The notes beneath the pieces are model-generated. The model did not search any database, was not told where the DNA came from, and worked only from the letters and a program-made list of their open reading frames with translations. The position numbers and the translations under genes were made by a program. 64,000 nucleotides of DNA. Origin: Poriferisodalis sp965237655 (GTDB taxonomy: Bacteria > Actinomycetota > Acidimicrobiia > Acidimicrobiales > Poriferisodalaceae). Of the stretch, positions 36,413-44,814 are shown piece by piece (the stretch's first letter is position 1; the number at the start of each line of letters is the position of its first letter). The stretch is taken from contig NZ_CBDEGB010000001.1 of assembly GCF_965237655.1 (NCBI RefSeq), positions 682,001 through 746,000 on the forward strand, in the 5' to 3' direction.

Positions 36413-37099
36413 GTGGCTCGGACTTGGGCGATTGTGCTGGCTGCTGGGTTGGGGACTCGGTTCGGAACTGAGATCGACGGCGTCACGAAGGTGTGGGCGC
36501 CCATTGCTGGGCGCTCGATGGTCTCATGGAGCGTTGACGCGGCTCGTCGGGCGTGCGATGGCGTCACGCTTGTCGTGTCAGCGGCGATGGTCCACCAACC
36601 GTTTGACGGTGTTGATGCTGTTGTGGCTGGCGGGGACAGCCGGTCGGCGTCAGTACGTGCAGGGCTTGAGACCGTTCCCGACGGGGTTGACGTTGTGGTT
36701 TGTCATGATGCGGCTCGGCCGGGGGCTTCTTCGGGGCTGTTTGGTGCGGTGATTTCGGCTGTGGGGGCTGGGGCGGACGCTGCGGTGCCGGCTCTGGGAG
36801 TGAGCGACACGCTCAAGCGAGTGCCGGAGTGGGGCGAGGGCGGTGGCGTCGTTTCGGGGACCGTGGATCGTGCGGGGCTCTTTGCCGTGCAGACGCCGCA
36901 GGCATTTGGCCGTGAGGTGCTGGCGACGGTGCACGCCGACCAAGCTGAGGCCACCGACGATGCGGCGCTGGTCGAGGCGGCGGGCGGCACGGTGGTGGCG
37001 ATTCCGGGCGAGGCTGCGGCTCACAAGGTCACCACGGCGGCAGACCTTGTCATCGTGGAAGCCCTGCTGCGAGCCCGCGTGGCAGACGACGGGCTCTAG
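36413..37099 (+). CDS. ispD: 2-C-methyl-D-erythritol 4-phosphate cytidylyltransferase
   Basis: A 228-residue MEP-pathway enzyme joining CTP and MEP. The nucleotide loop is IVLAAGLGTRFG, and the Lys of the next motif lies in GVTKVWAPIAGRSM where most relatives have PKQ-type sequence. VVCHDAARPG and AVPALGVSDTLKRV (the KRV region) are typical, as are VQTPQAFGREVL and TDDAALVEAAG. The GTG at 36413 is the start matching the homology. Codon choice in this gene favours G/T wobble (GCT, GTT, GGG) more than its neighbours. Followed 11 bp later by ispF. Confidence 0.92.
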   Translation: MARTWAIVLAAGLGTRFGTEIDGVTKVWAPIAGRSMVSWSVDAARRACDGVTLVVSAAMVHQPFDGVDAVVAGGDSRSASVRAGLETVPDGVDVVVCHDAARPGASSGLFGAVISAVGAGADAAVPALGVSDTLKRVPEWGEGGGVVSGTVDRAGLFAVQTPQAFGREVLATVHADQAEATDDAALVEAAGGTVVAIPGEAAAHKVTTAADLVIVEALLRARVADDGL

Positions 37100-37110
37100 C
37101 GTCAACAAGC

Positions 37111-37668
37111 GTGACGACGGCCGACAGCGGCGGGCTCGGCCCGGTGATGCGAGTGGGGCACGGCTATGACGCGCACCCGTTCGCTGATGCTGCCGACCAC
37201 CCTGGACGGACGTTGGTGCTCGGCGGGGTCCGATTTGTTGGCGAGCGGCCGCTTGAAGGTCACAGCGATGCCGATGTGGTTGCGCATGCCGTCATCGATG
37301 CGATGCTCAGCGCAGCCGGTCTCGGCGACATCGGCGTGCACTTTCCTGACAGCGACGAGCGATGGCGCGACGCCGACAGCATCGAGATGCTGGCTCAGGT
37401 CGCCGCCTGCCTCGCGGAAGACGGCTGGCAGCTGGCCAATGCCGATTGCACTGTCATTTGTGATCGGCCGATGATCGCCCCGCATCGGGATCAGATGCAG
37501 GAACGGCTCAGCAGCGCTGCGGGCGGACCGATCACGGTCTGCGGCAAGCGGACCGAAGGGCTCGGCCACGGAGACGGGATCGTGGCCCACGCCGTGGCCC
37601 TGGTGTTCGCCCGGCCGGGCACCGACACGCTTGAATCCGACACGCTTGAATCCGACTCGCTGAAATGA
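37111..37668 (+). CDS. ispF: 2-C-methyl-D-erythritol 2,4-cyclodiphosphate synthase with repeat-derived tail
   Basis: A 185-residue enzyme of the MEP pathway. Metal-binding motif GYDAHPF, second metal site GHSDADVVAHAVIDAML, then DIGVHFPDSDERWRDADS, and MQERL with TTEG-equivalent KRTEGLG. Core ends near residue 168, the usual length. The last residues (TLESD-TLESD-SLK) come from a 15-bp repeat and are not part of the fold. GTG 37111 is the first start; the ATG at 37147 lies directly before the conserved strand and may be the real one. Confidence 0.94.
   Translation: MTTADSGGLGPVMRVGHGYDAHPFADAADHPGRTLVLGGVRFVGERPLEGHSDADVVAHAVIDAMLSAAGLGDIGVHFPDSDERWRDADSIEMLAQVAACLAEDGWQLANADCTVICDRPMIAPHRDQMQERLSSAAGGPITVCGKRTEGLGHGDGIVAHAVALVFARPGTDTLESDTLESDSLK
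37624..37665 (+). repeat. 15-bp tandem repeat at the ispF 3' end
   Basis: GACACGCTTGAATCC at 37624 and 37639, with a shortened third copy at 37654 (GACTCGCTGAAA) just before the TGA. Encodes DTLES twice and DSLK. Confidence 0.9.
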
Positions 37669-37675
37669 CCTGCCG

Positions 37676-38671
37676 ATGAGCACGCAACCGCCCCGCCGTC
37701 GGGGACAGCCAGCCCCAGGGGGAGCGCGCAGCGCTCGACCGCGAGGCCGAGGCGGTCCGGGTGCGCAGCAGCGCAGCGGAGCCGGTCCGAGGCCACGCAG
37801 CGGCGCGGGTGCGCGTCGCGGCGGGAATGCGCAGCGTCGCGACCCCTCGACCGGTCGCGAACAATCCGCACCCCGCGGTCTCGGCGGCGACCACGTCGAA
37901 GGCCGTCAGGCCGTGCGTGAGCTGTTGCGGGCCGGCAATCGCAAGGTGCACGAGGTCTTGCTGGCCGAGGACGCGCACGAGTCCGCCGTGCTGGCAGAGA
38001 TCGCCGATCTGGCAGCCGATCGTCGGGTGCCGGTGCGCGAGACCAGTCGTCGCAAGCTGCGTGACCAAGCGCTCACCGAGTCGCCGCAGGGCGTCATCGC
38101 CAAGGCTCAGGAAATCCGGCCGGTGCCGCTGGAAGAACTGGCTCGGCCCCATCGCGGGGCTGCTCCGCTGCTCATTGCCGCCGACAGCGTAACCGACCCC
38201 GGCAATCTCGGCGCCATCTTGCGCACCGCCGAAGTGGCTGGCGCGACGGGAGTCGTTCTGGGACGCCATCGTTCCGCGAGCCTGACGCCCGCAGCGGTCA
38301 AGGCGGCTGCGGGGGCCATCGAGCATCTGCGCTTCGCACAGGTCGGAGGTCTGCCCGGTGCGTTGAAACATCTGCGTGAAGCCGGCCTGTGGGCGATCGG
38401 ACTCGACGGCAACGCAAGCGACGGTCTCGAGGACCTGCGAGTCGCCGACGAACCCGTGGTGGTCGTCGTCGGCGCCGAGGGACGAGGTCTCTCGACGCTG
38501 GTCGAGCGGCGCTGCGACCAGGTCATCTCGATCCCGGTCTACGGGCGTATCGAGTCGCTCAACGTGGCTGCGGCAACGGCCGTTGCCTTGTTCGACATCG
38601 CCCGCGCCCGCGCGGGTGACGTCGACACAGCCCGCGCCCGCGCCCGCGCTCGCGCCCGGGACTCGGCCTGA
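37676..38671 (+). CDS. rlmB: 23S rRNA 2'-O-methyltransferase of the RlmB/TrmH family
   Basis: A 331-residue SPOUT methyltransferase. The first 70 residues are Arg/Gly/Pro-rich and probably disordered RNA-binding sequence. The substrate-binding domain (EGRQAVRELLRAG) follows, then the knotted domain with DPGNLGAILRTAEVAGATGVVL, VVVVGAEGRGLS and SIPVYGRIESLNVAAATAVALF. The C-terminus is an AR repeat tail (ARARARARAR) from a GCCCGC-type low-complexity run. The exact target, G2251 or another site, is inferred from family. Lies just after ispF and before tRNA-Thr, an order also seen with cysS in other actinobacteria; cysS is absent here. Confidence 0.87.
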   Translation: MSTQPPRRRGQPAPGGARSARPRGRGGPGAQQRSGAGPRPRSGAGARRGGNAQRRDPSTGREQSAPRGLGGDHVEGRQAVRELLRAGNRKVHEVLLAEDAHESAVLAEIADLAADRRVPVRETSRRKLRDQALTESPQGVIAKAQEIRPVPLEELARPHRGAAPLLIAADSVTDPGNLGAILRTAEVAGATGVVLGRHRSASLTPAAVKAAAGAIEHLRFAQVGGLPGALKHLREAGLWAIGLDGNASDGLEDLRVADEPVVVVVGAEGRGLSTLVERRCDQVISIPVYGRIESLNVAAATAVALFDIARARAGDVDTARARARARARDSA

Positions 38672-38704
38672 ATACGCAGCGCTCAGCCATACGCTGGGGC
38701 GGCT

Positions 38705-38777
38705 GCCCGAGTAGCTCAACGGCCAGAGCACCGCTCTTGTAAAGCGGGGGTTGTGGGTTCGATTCCCACCTCGGGCT
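38705..38777 (+). tRNA. tRNA-Thr (anticodon TGT)
   Basis: Acceptor GCCCGAG/CTCGGGC, D-stem GCTC/GAGC, anticodon stem CCGCT/AGCGG with loop CTTGTAA, T-stem GTGGG/CCCAC with loop TTCGATT, discriminator T. No CCA is encoded. Shares acceptor and T-stem with the other tRNA-Thr at 22984 but reads ACA (and by wobble ACG). Confidence 0.96.
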
Positions 38778-38798
38778 CGCCCCACAGGAACGACCTGC

Positions 38799-39920
38799 TC
38801 ACAGCGTGATCACCAGATTGCCGATGTGCTCCTTGCGGCCGAAGGCCTCCTGGGCAGCATGAATTTCCTCAAGGGGATAGGTGCCGCCGAGAATCGGCCG
38901 GATCTCGCCTCGTTCGATGTACCCGACGAGGTCTGCGAAGATGCCCGGCTCGTAGATGGTCGCTCCGTAGAACTCGAGATCGTTGAGGTACAAGGTCCGC
39001 AGGTCGAGTTGCACGATCGGTCCGCCGATGGCGCCCGCAGTGACGTATCGCCCTCCTCGGGTGAGCGCATCGAGCCAGCCGGCGAAGCTGTCCCCGCCGA
39101 CCACATCTGCGACAGCGTCGAAGCGACCGCCGTTGGCCGAGACAGCTGCGTCGGCGGCTGATGGGGTCTCCCGGGCTACGGCGGCATCTGCGCCGATGTT
39201 GAGCACTTGGGCGATTTTCGAGCTGCCAGCCACTGCGACCACCCGTGCGCCGCGTCGCTTCGCGAGTTGCACCAGGGCGCTGCCCACCCCGCCGCTGGCA
39301 CCGGTGACGGCGATGCTCTGGCCGTTTCGCAGACCGATGCGCGACAGCATGTGCTCTGCGGTCACGGACGAGCACGGGAACGTCGCAAGCTCGGCATCGG
39401 AGAGCTCCGAGTTGACGGGGTGCACATTGACGGCCGGCACGGCTGTGAACTCGGCGAACCCGCCGTCGGCCTCGCTGCCGAGATACCCGGCCCCGCTGCG
39501 ATCGGACGGATCGTCGGGATCGCGCAGGCACGGATCGACGATGATCCGCTTCCCGACCAGCGAAGTGTCTGCGACGTCTGGGCCCACTGCGACGACACGC
39601 CCCACCACGTCGGCGCCCTGGATGCGAGGGAATTGGAGGCTCGTGCGGCTCCACGCGGTCTCATCGACGCTCGCCTCGACGTATCCGCCTTCGCTGGTTG
39701 CCGAGTCAACAGCGCGGCTGTACCAGCCCACGCGGGTGTTGATGTCGGTGTTGTTCATGCCGCACGCCGACACCCGGATCAGGGCATCGCTGGGACCAGG
39801 CACCGGCACGGGCACGTTGTCTCGCACCTCCAGCATCTCGGGTCCGCCGCTGCCGACGAGCAGCGCTGCGCGCATCGTCGGCCTAGATGGCTCGCCCGAT
39901 GGTGGTGTGGCGACGGTCAT
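38799..39920 (-). CDS. Zinc-type alcohol dehydrogenase / quinone oxidoreductase family protein
   Basis: A 373-residue medium-chain dehydrogenase/reductase. The GroES-like domain has VSACGMNNTDINTRVGWY and the segment IQGADVVGRVVAVG. The Rossmann part carries VTGASGGVGSALVQLAKRRGARVVAVAG. Typical catalytic-zinc ligands in the usual GHE motif are absent (GADVVG instead of GHE), so a zinc-independent, quinone-reductase-like enzyme is likely. Start at ATG 39920, with ATG 39875 as an alternative. Divergent from the Rieske oxygenase gene across 91 bp; it might process a product of that enzyme, but this is inference. Confidence 0.82.
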   Translation of the reverse strand: MTVATPPSGEPSRPTMRAALLVGSGGPEMLEVRDNVPVPVPGPSDALIRVSACGMNNTDINTRVGWYSRAVDSATSEGGYVEASVDETAWSRTSLQFPRIQGADVVGRVVAVGPDVADTSLVGKRIIVDPCLRDPDDPSDRSGAGYLGSEADGGFAEFTAVPAVNVHPVNSELSDAELATFPCSSVTAEHMLSRIGLRNGQSIAVTGASGGVGSALVQLAKRRGARVVAVAGSSKIAQVLNIGADAAVARETPSAADAAVSANGGRFDAVADVVGGDSFAGWLDALTRGGRYVTAGAIGGPIVQLDLRTLYLNDLEFYGATIYEPGIFADLVGYIERGEIRPILGGTYPLEEIHAAQEAFGRKEHIGNLVITL

Positions 39921-40011
39921 GCGGATTCGAGATGGACATGTTCGGTCATGAGTGCGCGGCAGAATAGCGGCCAGTGGAGGCCACGAAATCGCAGATGATC
40001 GGAATCGCTGC

Positions 40012-41163
40012 ATGAATTCGCCGGACCGCAACGTTCCGACCGATGGCGATGACCGTGGGGTTGCTGACAGCCTCCGGCAGCAAGCGCTGCCGGCTCGCTA
40101 CTACACCGATCCGGCGATCCACGCTGCCGAATTGTCTGCCGTGTTCGCTCGGTCCTGGCAGCTCGTCGGTCATCTGTCCCAGGTGAGCAAGCCCGGCCAG
40201 GTCCTCGCGACGGTAGTCGGCGACGAGCCTGTCTTCGTCGTCAACGACGGCGGCGAGATCCGCGCGTTCTTCAACGTCTGCCAGCACCGAGGTCACGAGC
40301 TGTTTCCGCCGCAGTCTGAGGGCGGCGACGTTGCAGACACCCCGGGCGTCATCATGTGCCCCTACCACGCATGGGTGTACGGGCTGGACGGCCGGCTGCT
40401 CAACGCGCGCAGTCGCGATGTGGGCGAGATCTGCATCCCGCCCATCGCAGTCGACCAGCTCGCCGGACTCCTCTTCGTCAATGTGGATCCCGGTGCGCCG
40501 CCGTTGACGGAGTGCGCGCCCCGCGTCGCCGAGGAGATCCTGGCGATCATCCCGCAGTCTGCGACCCGTGTGCTGACTTGGCGCCGAACGCACCTCATCG
40601 CCGCGAACTGGAAGATCGCGGTGGAGAACTACAACGAGTGCTACCACTGCCCGAACGTGCATCGATCGTTCACATCCGGAGTGGTCGACCCCGCCAGCTA
40701 CCGCGTCATTCCGGACGGCACCGTGATCCGTCATACGGCCACAGGCGTCGACAGCGATCGCTCCTTCTATACGCGCCCTGCAGCCAGCGACGCCTATGCC
40801 GCGTTCTACATCTGGCCGGCATCATCGATCCAGTGCTATCCCGGCCAGGCGCTCAATACCTACCGCTGGGTGCCGAGGGGGCCGGACCAGACGCTGCTGG
40901 TGCGGGAGTGGTGGTTCGACAGTGCCGAGCCGACCGATGTGCAACGCGAGATCATCGACTTGGACTGGAACACCACGGTGTCCGAGGACTTGAGGCTCGT
41001 CGAGTCGACTCAGCGTGGCGTTCGAAGCCGCGGGTATCGCCCCGGGCCGCTCATCACCGAGCCGTCTGGAGTTGCCTCAGTGCACAGCGAAGATGCGGTG
41101 GCCCACCTAGGGGCGCTGGTGCAATCAGCGCTTCGCTATGGGCGAGCTCCGAGCGAGCGCTGA
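40012..41163 (+). CDS. Rieske-type oxygenase alpha subunit, possibly acting on a quaternary amine
   Basis: A 383-residue ring-hydroxylating-type oxygenase. Rieske cluster ligands CQHRGHE and CPYHAWVYG (CxH...CxxH) are near residues 92 and 120. The mononuclear iron site begins with NYNECYHCPNVHRSF. This NYNECYHC wording is close to the CntA/GbcA/stachydrine-demethylase branch, which removes or cleaves quaternary-amine groups. Substrate is therefore possibly betaine, carnitine or a related molecule. No ferredoxin or reductase gene is adjacent; the divergent dehydrogenase is not a typical partner. ATG 40012 follows a GGAATCGC stretch, so ribosome binding looks weak. Confidence 0.82.
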   Translation: MNSPDRNVPTDGDDRGVADSLRQQALPARYYTDPAIHAAELSAVFARSWQLVGHLSQVSKPGQVLATVVGDEPVFVVNDGGEIRAFFNVCQHRGHELFPPQSEGGDVADTPGVIMCPYHAWVYGLDGRLLNARSRDVGEICIPPIAVDQLAGLLFVNVDPGAPPLTECAPRVAEEILAIIPQSATRVLTWRRTHLIAANWKIAVENYNECYHCPNVHRSFTSGVVDPASYRVIPDGTVIRHTATGVDSDRSFYTRPAASDAYAAFYIWPASSIQCYPGQALNTYRWVPRGPDQTLLVREWWFDSAEPTDVQREIIDLDWNTTVSEDLRLVESTQRGVRSRGYRPGPLITEPSGVASVHSEDAVAHLGALVQSALRYGRAPSER

Positions 41164-41167
41164 TCCG

Positions 41168-42118
41168 GTGAGCCACTCGCACGCACCGCGCATCGTCGTG
41201 GTCGGCAGCCTGAACGCCGACGTGACGCTGTGGGTGCCAAGGCGGCCATCGCCTGACGAGACGATGCACGCCTCGCGCATCGCCTGGTTCCGCGGCGGCA
41301 AGGGCGCCAACCAGGCGGCCGCTGCGGCCCGGCTGGGCGCCAGCGTGGTCATGGTCGGCCGGGTCGGCGACGACGAGCACGGACAGTGGCTGCGCTCGGG
41401 CCTCGAGGCCGAGGGGATCGACTGCCGCCACGTGGCGACCGTCGACGTTCCCACCGGCCTGGCAGTGATCACTGTCGATCCGGAAGACGTGTCGATCGTG
41501 GTGGCCGCCGGTGCCAATGCATCTCTCGATGCTGACGGCGTGCAGGCGGCCGCCGCTGAGATTGCAGCAGCCGACGCACTGTTGCTGCAAGGCGAGGTGA
41601 GCGCTCGTGCAGCCCGCGCCGCAGCGGAGATCGCGCGCCGACACGGCGTGATCGTGGTGCTGAACCCAGCCCCCTTCAACGACGTCGCTCCAGCAGTGCT
41701 GCCGCTGGCAGACGTTGTCATCGTGAACCGGGCCGAAGCCGAGCAGTTGCATCAGTCGAATTCGGGTGGCAGTGCCGCCGAGATGCGCGCCAATGCGGTG
41801 CTCGTCGAGACTCGGGGAGCGGAGGGCTGCGTCGTGCGTGCGTCTCGGTCGTCCGAGCCGGCGCTGCGAGCGCAGGATTCAGGCGACATCCCAGAGGAGA
41901 TCTCCGTGCCGGCGCCGCAGGTCGCTGTTGTCGATGCCACCGGCGCGGGCGACGCATTCGCCGGGGCGTTTGCGGTCGGCATGGCATCAGGTACTGATCC
42001 CCTGGACGCGGCCGATCTGGCCGTGCGGGCTGGTGTCTGGGCGGTGGGGGTCGCCGGTGCTCAGCCGAGCTTGCCGACGATGGCGCAGCTGCAGGACGTG
42101 GGTGACGCTGGCGCCTAA
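41168..42118 (+). CDS. rbsK: Ribokinase (PfkB family)
   Basis: A 316-residue sugar kinase. N-terminal IVVVGSLNADVTLWVPRRPSPDET, then WFRGGKGANQAAAAARLGASVVMVGRVGDD, the ribokinase hallmark. The C-terminal PfkB motif is VVDATGAGDAFAGAFAVGMASG with the catalytic Asp. IVVAAGANASLD is also typical of ribokinases. Phosphorylates ribose or a similar sugar in the cytoplasm. GTG 41168 is chosen just after the oxygenase stop; an earlier ATG at 41138 would overlap it by 26 bp. Its stop overlaps the stop of convergent upp. Confidence 0.87.
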   Translation: MSHSHAPRIVVVGSLNADVTLWVPRRPSPDETMHASRIAWFRGGKGANQAAAAARLGASVVMVGRVGDDEHGQWLRSGLEAEGIDCRHVATVDVPTGLAVITVDPEDVSIVVAAGANASLDADGVQAAAAEIAAADALLLQGEVSARAARAAAEIARRHGVIVVLNPAPFNDVAPAVLPLADVVIVNRAEAEQLHQSNSGGSAAEMRANAVLVETRGAEGCVVRASRSSEPALRAQDSGDIPEEISVPAPQVAVVDATGAGDAFAGAFAVGMASGTDPLDAADLAVRAGVWAVGVAGAQPSLPTMAQLQDVGDAGA

Positions 42119-42744
42119 GCCAGACCGTAGAGACGATCGCCGGCATCGCCGAGTCCGGGCACGATGAACGCCCGCTCGTCGAGATGGCTGTCGATGGCGG
42201 CCGTCACCACGCGGACATTGGAGGCGCTGCCCTGCAGAGCTGCGACTCCCTCGGGTGCAGCGAGGGCGCACACCATCGTGACCGGGCCCACACCCGACGC
42301 TGCCAGCACTCGTATCACCTCGGCCGCCGAGCCACCCGTCGCCAGCATCGGGTCGAGCACGAGCACTGGTCGATTCTCCAACACGCTCGGCAGCGATTCG
42401 AGGTAGCGCTCGTGGCCGACGCCGTCGGGTGTCTCGATCCTTCGCATCCCGATGAACCCGACCGGTGCGGCCGGCAAGAGTCTCAGCGCTGCATCGAGCA
42501 TTCCCAGCCCAGCTCGCAGGACGGGCACGATCGCTGGCATCGGTTCGAGCCGTGAGCCCTCAGCGGGTCCGAGCGGCGTCTCTACTGGCACAGGGACACA
42601 TGCCGCGTCGGCGAGTGCTTCTGACACCAGCAAGAACGTCAGAGCGTCGAGTCGCTGACGGAACTCTTCGACGGCGGTGTTCTTGTCGCGCAGCCGAGTG
42701 AGAAGTGCTGCGGCTACCGGATGGTCGACAATGCTGATACTCAT
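42115..42744 (-). CDS. upp: Uracil phosphoribosyltransferase
   Basis: A 209-residue pyrimidine-salvage enzyme making UMP. VPVLRAGLGMLDA is the first signature, VLVLDPMLATGGSAAEVI the PRPP loop, and GHERYLESLP the flexible loop region. The C-terminal IVPGLGDAGDRLYGL is the uracil-binding end. Upstream of the ATG at 42744, a second start-like copy (GTGAGAGTCAGC) lies 14 bp away and resembles the gene start (ATGAGTATCAGC). The gap 42745-42967 to the next gene shows no other gene or clear promoter. Confidence 0.95.
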   Translation of the reverse strand: MSISIVDHPVAAALLTRLRDKNTAVEEFRQRLDALTFLLVSEALADAACVPVPVETPLGPAEGSRLEPMPAIVPVLRAGLGMLDAALRLLPAAPVGFIGMRRIETPDGVGHERYLESLPSVLENRPVLVLDPMLATGGSAAEVIRVLAASGVGPVTMVCALAAPEGVAALQGSASNVRVVTAAIDSHLDERAFIVPGLGDAGDRLYGLA

Positions 42745-42967
42745 GGGCTGACTCTCACGGGCTCATCTTTGCGGTGGGATTGGGGTCCGGGCGCAAGTTA
42801 GGTGCTCAGGGGTACACCCGGCAGCGCTTCTTTGGCCCTACGCTCACAACACTGCCGCTGCCAAGCGGTTCTTCGTCATTTATAAGCGCGACCAACCAAC
42901 GTGAGTTGCAGCGCACGCCGGCCACGGCGGGAGGAACCCGGGCCGTGCACCGACGGGAGGTCACCCG

Positions 42968-43591
42968 ATGAACAGCCAAGCCGGCGAATCCAACAGCGGC
43001 GCAGCGGTGCGCGGACTGCTGCTGGTGCTGGTGGCCGTCGTCGTGGGCGTGCTGCTGCTCCGCTCGGTCGACGATCCCGACGACGCTGTCGTGACCGACA
43101 CGACGCCCCCGGTCGAGCCAGGGGAAACACTCCCGTCCGCAACACAGGCGACGACGGCGACGACCGCGGCTCCCGGTACCGGCGGAACGAACTCCGACAC
43201 GGTCACCACCGTCGCGCCGCCTGTCACGGCGGACCCCTCCACCGCCACCACCGCGGCGGGAGCAGAGCCGTTCCAGCCGAGACCGGCGGCGGAGGTATCG
43301 ATCCAGGTCGCCAACTCCACGACCGTGCGCGGAGCTGCGGGGCGGCTCACCGACCGGTTCAAGACGCTGAGCTACATCACCAATACACCGACGAACTACG
43401 TGGGTACGCCGCTCGACCGGACGCGGATCTACTACCAGCCGGGTTCCCTGCTCGAAGCGCGAGCGATCGCCGGAGTGCTGGAGCTCGACGCCGACAACGA
43501 CGTGTTCCCGATGCTGGCGGATCCGTCGGCCGTGCAGGACTTCAAGACACCCGACGTGCTGGTGGCGCTGGGGACCGATCTGGCCGAGTAG
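42968..43591 (+). CDS. LytR C-terminal-domain protein with membrane anchor
   Basis: A 207-residue membrane protein. Residues 15-34 form one helix (GLLLVLVAVVVGVLLL), so most of it is extracytoplasmic. A Thr/Pro/Ala-rich linker of about 70 residues follows, then a LytR_C-type domain starting AEVSIQVANSTTVRGAAGRL and ending in TPDVLVALGTDLA. LytR_C domains occur in envelope proteins but without the catalytic LCP domain here, so a binding role at the cell wall is likely. GGGAGG lies 7 bp before the ATG. Followed closely by the glycerate kinase gene. Confidence 0.8.
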   Translation: MNSQAGESNSGAAVRGLLLVLVAVVVGVLLLRSVDDPDDAVVTDTTPPVEPGETLPSATQATTATTAAPGTGGTNSDTVTTVAPPVTADPSTATTAAGAEPFQPRPAAEVSIQVANSTTVRGAAGRLTDRFKTLSYITNTPTNYVGTPLDRTRIYYQPGSLLEARAIAGVLELDADNDVFPMLADPSAVQDFKTPDVLVALGTDLAE

Positions 43592-43596
43592 GCGGT

Positions 43597-44634
43597 ATGC
43601 GGGTCGTGGTGTGCCCGGACAAGTTCCGTGGCACTGCGTCCGCCGCAGAGGTCGCAGCAGCTATCGAGGCGGGGGTGCGTCGGCACGTCGGCGCTCACGC
43701 CCATGTGGCATGCCTGCCTGCTGCGGACGGCGGCGAGGGCACGCTCGAAGCGCTGGGCGGACCGAATCGCACGTCGCTGGTGACCGGGCCGCTGCGGGCA
43801 CTGGTAGAAGCCGAGTGGCGGCTCGTCGGCGACACCGCGATCGTGGAGATGGCTCGCGCCAGCGGACTGCTGCTGGCTGGCGGAGCCGAGGGAAACGATC
43901 CGCTCGCGGCAACAACTGCTGGCACCGGTGAGCTGATCGCGGAGGCCGTCGCCAGCGGCGCCCGGCGCGTGATCGTGGGAGTGGGCGGCTCTGCCACCAC
44001 CGATGGCGGTCTCGGCGCGCTCGACGCCATGTCACCGCTGGCCCGTCTCGCCGGCGTCTCGGTGGTGGTGGCCTGCGATGTGCGCACCCGCTTCTGTGAC
44101 GCCGCACGCATTTTCGGACCTCAGAAGGGTGCTTCGCCGCCGAAGATCGAGTTGCTGACCCGCCGCCTGGAACGACTCGTCGACCTGTACCACGAGCGCT
44201 ATGGGATCGACGTCAGCGAGATGCCCTGCGCGGGCGCGGCCGGTGGCCTGGCCGGTGGCCTGGCGGCGGGCCTGCGGGCCGAGCTGGCCCCCGGGTTTGA
44301 GGTTGTCGCAACCGAGGTTGGCCTGCTCGAAGCGATCGAAGGCGCCGATCTGGTCATTACCGGCGAAGGACGGCTCGATGCAGGTTCGTTCGACGGGAAA
44401 GTCGTGGGTGGCGTGCTGGAGATGGCGGCCGAGGCCGGAGTGCCAGTGGGCGTCGTCGTGGGTGCTCGAGAACCAGGTACCGATCCTGCCGATTGGCGCT
44501 CGCCCACAGGCGAGTCCCCCCTCACGCACCTTGTAGTGCTGACCGAGCGATACGGGGCGGAGCGGTCGATGGGCGACACGCTGTCGGCAGTGCGCAATGC
44601 CGCCGCGGATCTGGCCGCAAATCTCGTCTCTTGA
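43597..44634 (+). CDS. Glycerate kinase
   Basis: A 345-residue enzyme of the GckA/GlxK family phosphorylating glycerate. Opening VVVCPDKFRGTASAAEVAAAI, then CLPAADGGEGTLEAL. VGVGGSATTDGGLGALDA is the Gly-rich signature, FGPQKGASPPKIELLTRRL comes next, and VITGEGRLDAGSFDGKVVGGVLEMA is the C-terminal block. A little shorter than many members. ATG at 43597 is five bases after the LytR_C gene stop. The groEL control region begins right after its stop codon. Confidence 0.92.
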   Translation: MRVVVCPDKFRGTASAAEVAAAIEAGVRRHVGAHAHVACLPAADGGEGTLEALGGPNRTSLVTGPLRALVEAEWRLVGDTAIVEMARASGLLLAGGAEGNDPLAATTAGTGELIAEAVASGARRVIVGVGGSATTDGGLGALDAMSPLARLAGVSVVVACDVRTRFCDAARIFGPQKGASPPKIELLTRRLERLVDLYHERYGIDVSEMPCAGAAGGLAGGLAAGLRAELAPGFEVVATEVGLLEAIEGADLVITGEGRLDAGSFDGKVVGGVLEMAAEAGVPVGVVVGAREPGTDPADWRSPTGESPLTHLVVLTERYGAERSMGDTLSAVRNAAADLAANLVS

Positions 44635-44642
44635 GTTGGCGG

Positions 44643-44669
44643 TTAGCACTCTCAGCTCTAGAGTGCTAA
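44643..44669. promoter_or_regulatory. CIRCE element controlling groEL
   Basis: TTAGCACTC-N9-GAGTGCTAA, a perfect match to the CIRCE consensus bound by the HrcA repressor. Lies 145 bp before groEL. A possible promoter overlaps it: TTGGCG at 44636, 17 bp, TAGAGT at 44659. The CIRCE call is firm; the promoter boxes are tentative. No hrcA gene is in the window. Confidence 0.97.
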
Positions 44670-44732
44670 CCGCTGCATGAAGTGCAGCAGCGACGTGACG
44701 CCCCGTCACCCAGTTGCCCATGCACCAATAGG

Positions 44733-44782
44733 CCCATTGACAAATCAACCCGATTGACCAATCAACCCGATTGACCAATCAA
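44733..44782 (+). repeat. 17-bp repeats in the groEL leader
   Basis: CCCGATTGACCAATCAA occurs twice in tandem (44749, 44766), preceded by a related 16-bp copy CCCATTGACAAATCAA (44733). Lies between CIRCE and the groEL start, in the transcribed leader. Each unit is AT-richer than the surroundings and contains the small palindrome TTG...CAA. Confidence 0.9.
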
Positions 44783-44814
44783 CACAGTGTCACCGAGGAC
44801 AGGAGCCACCTGAT

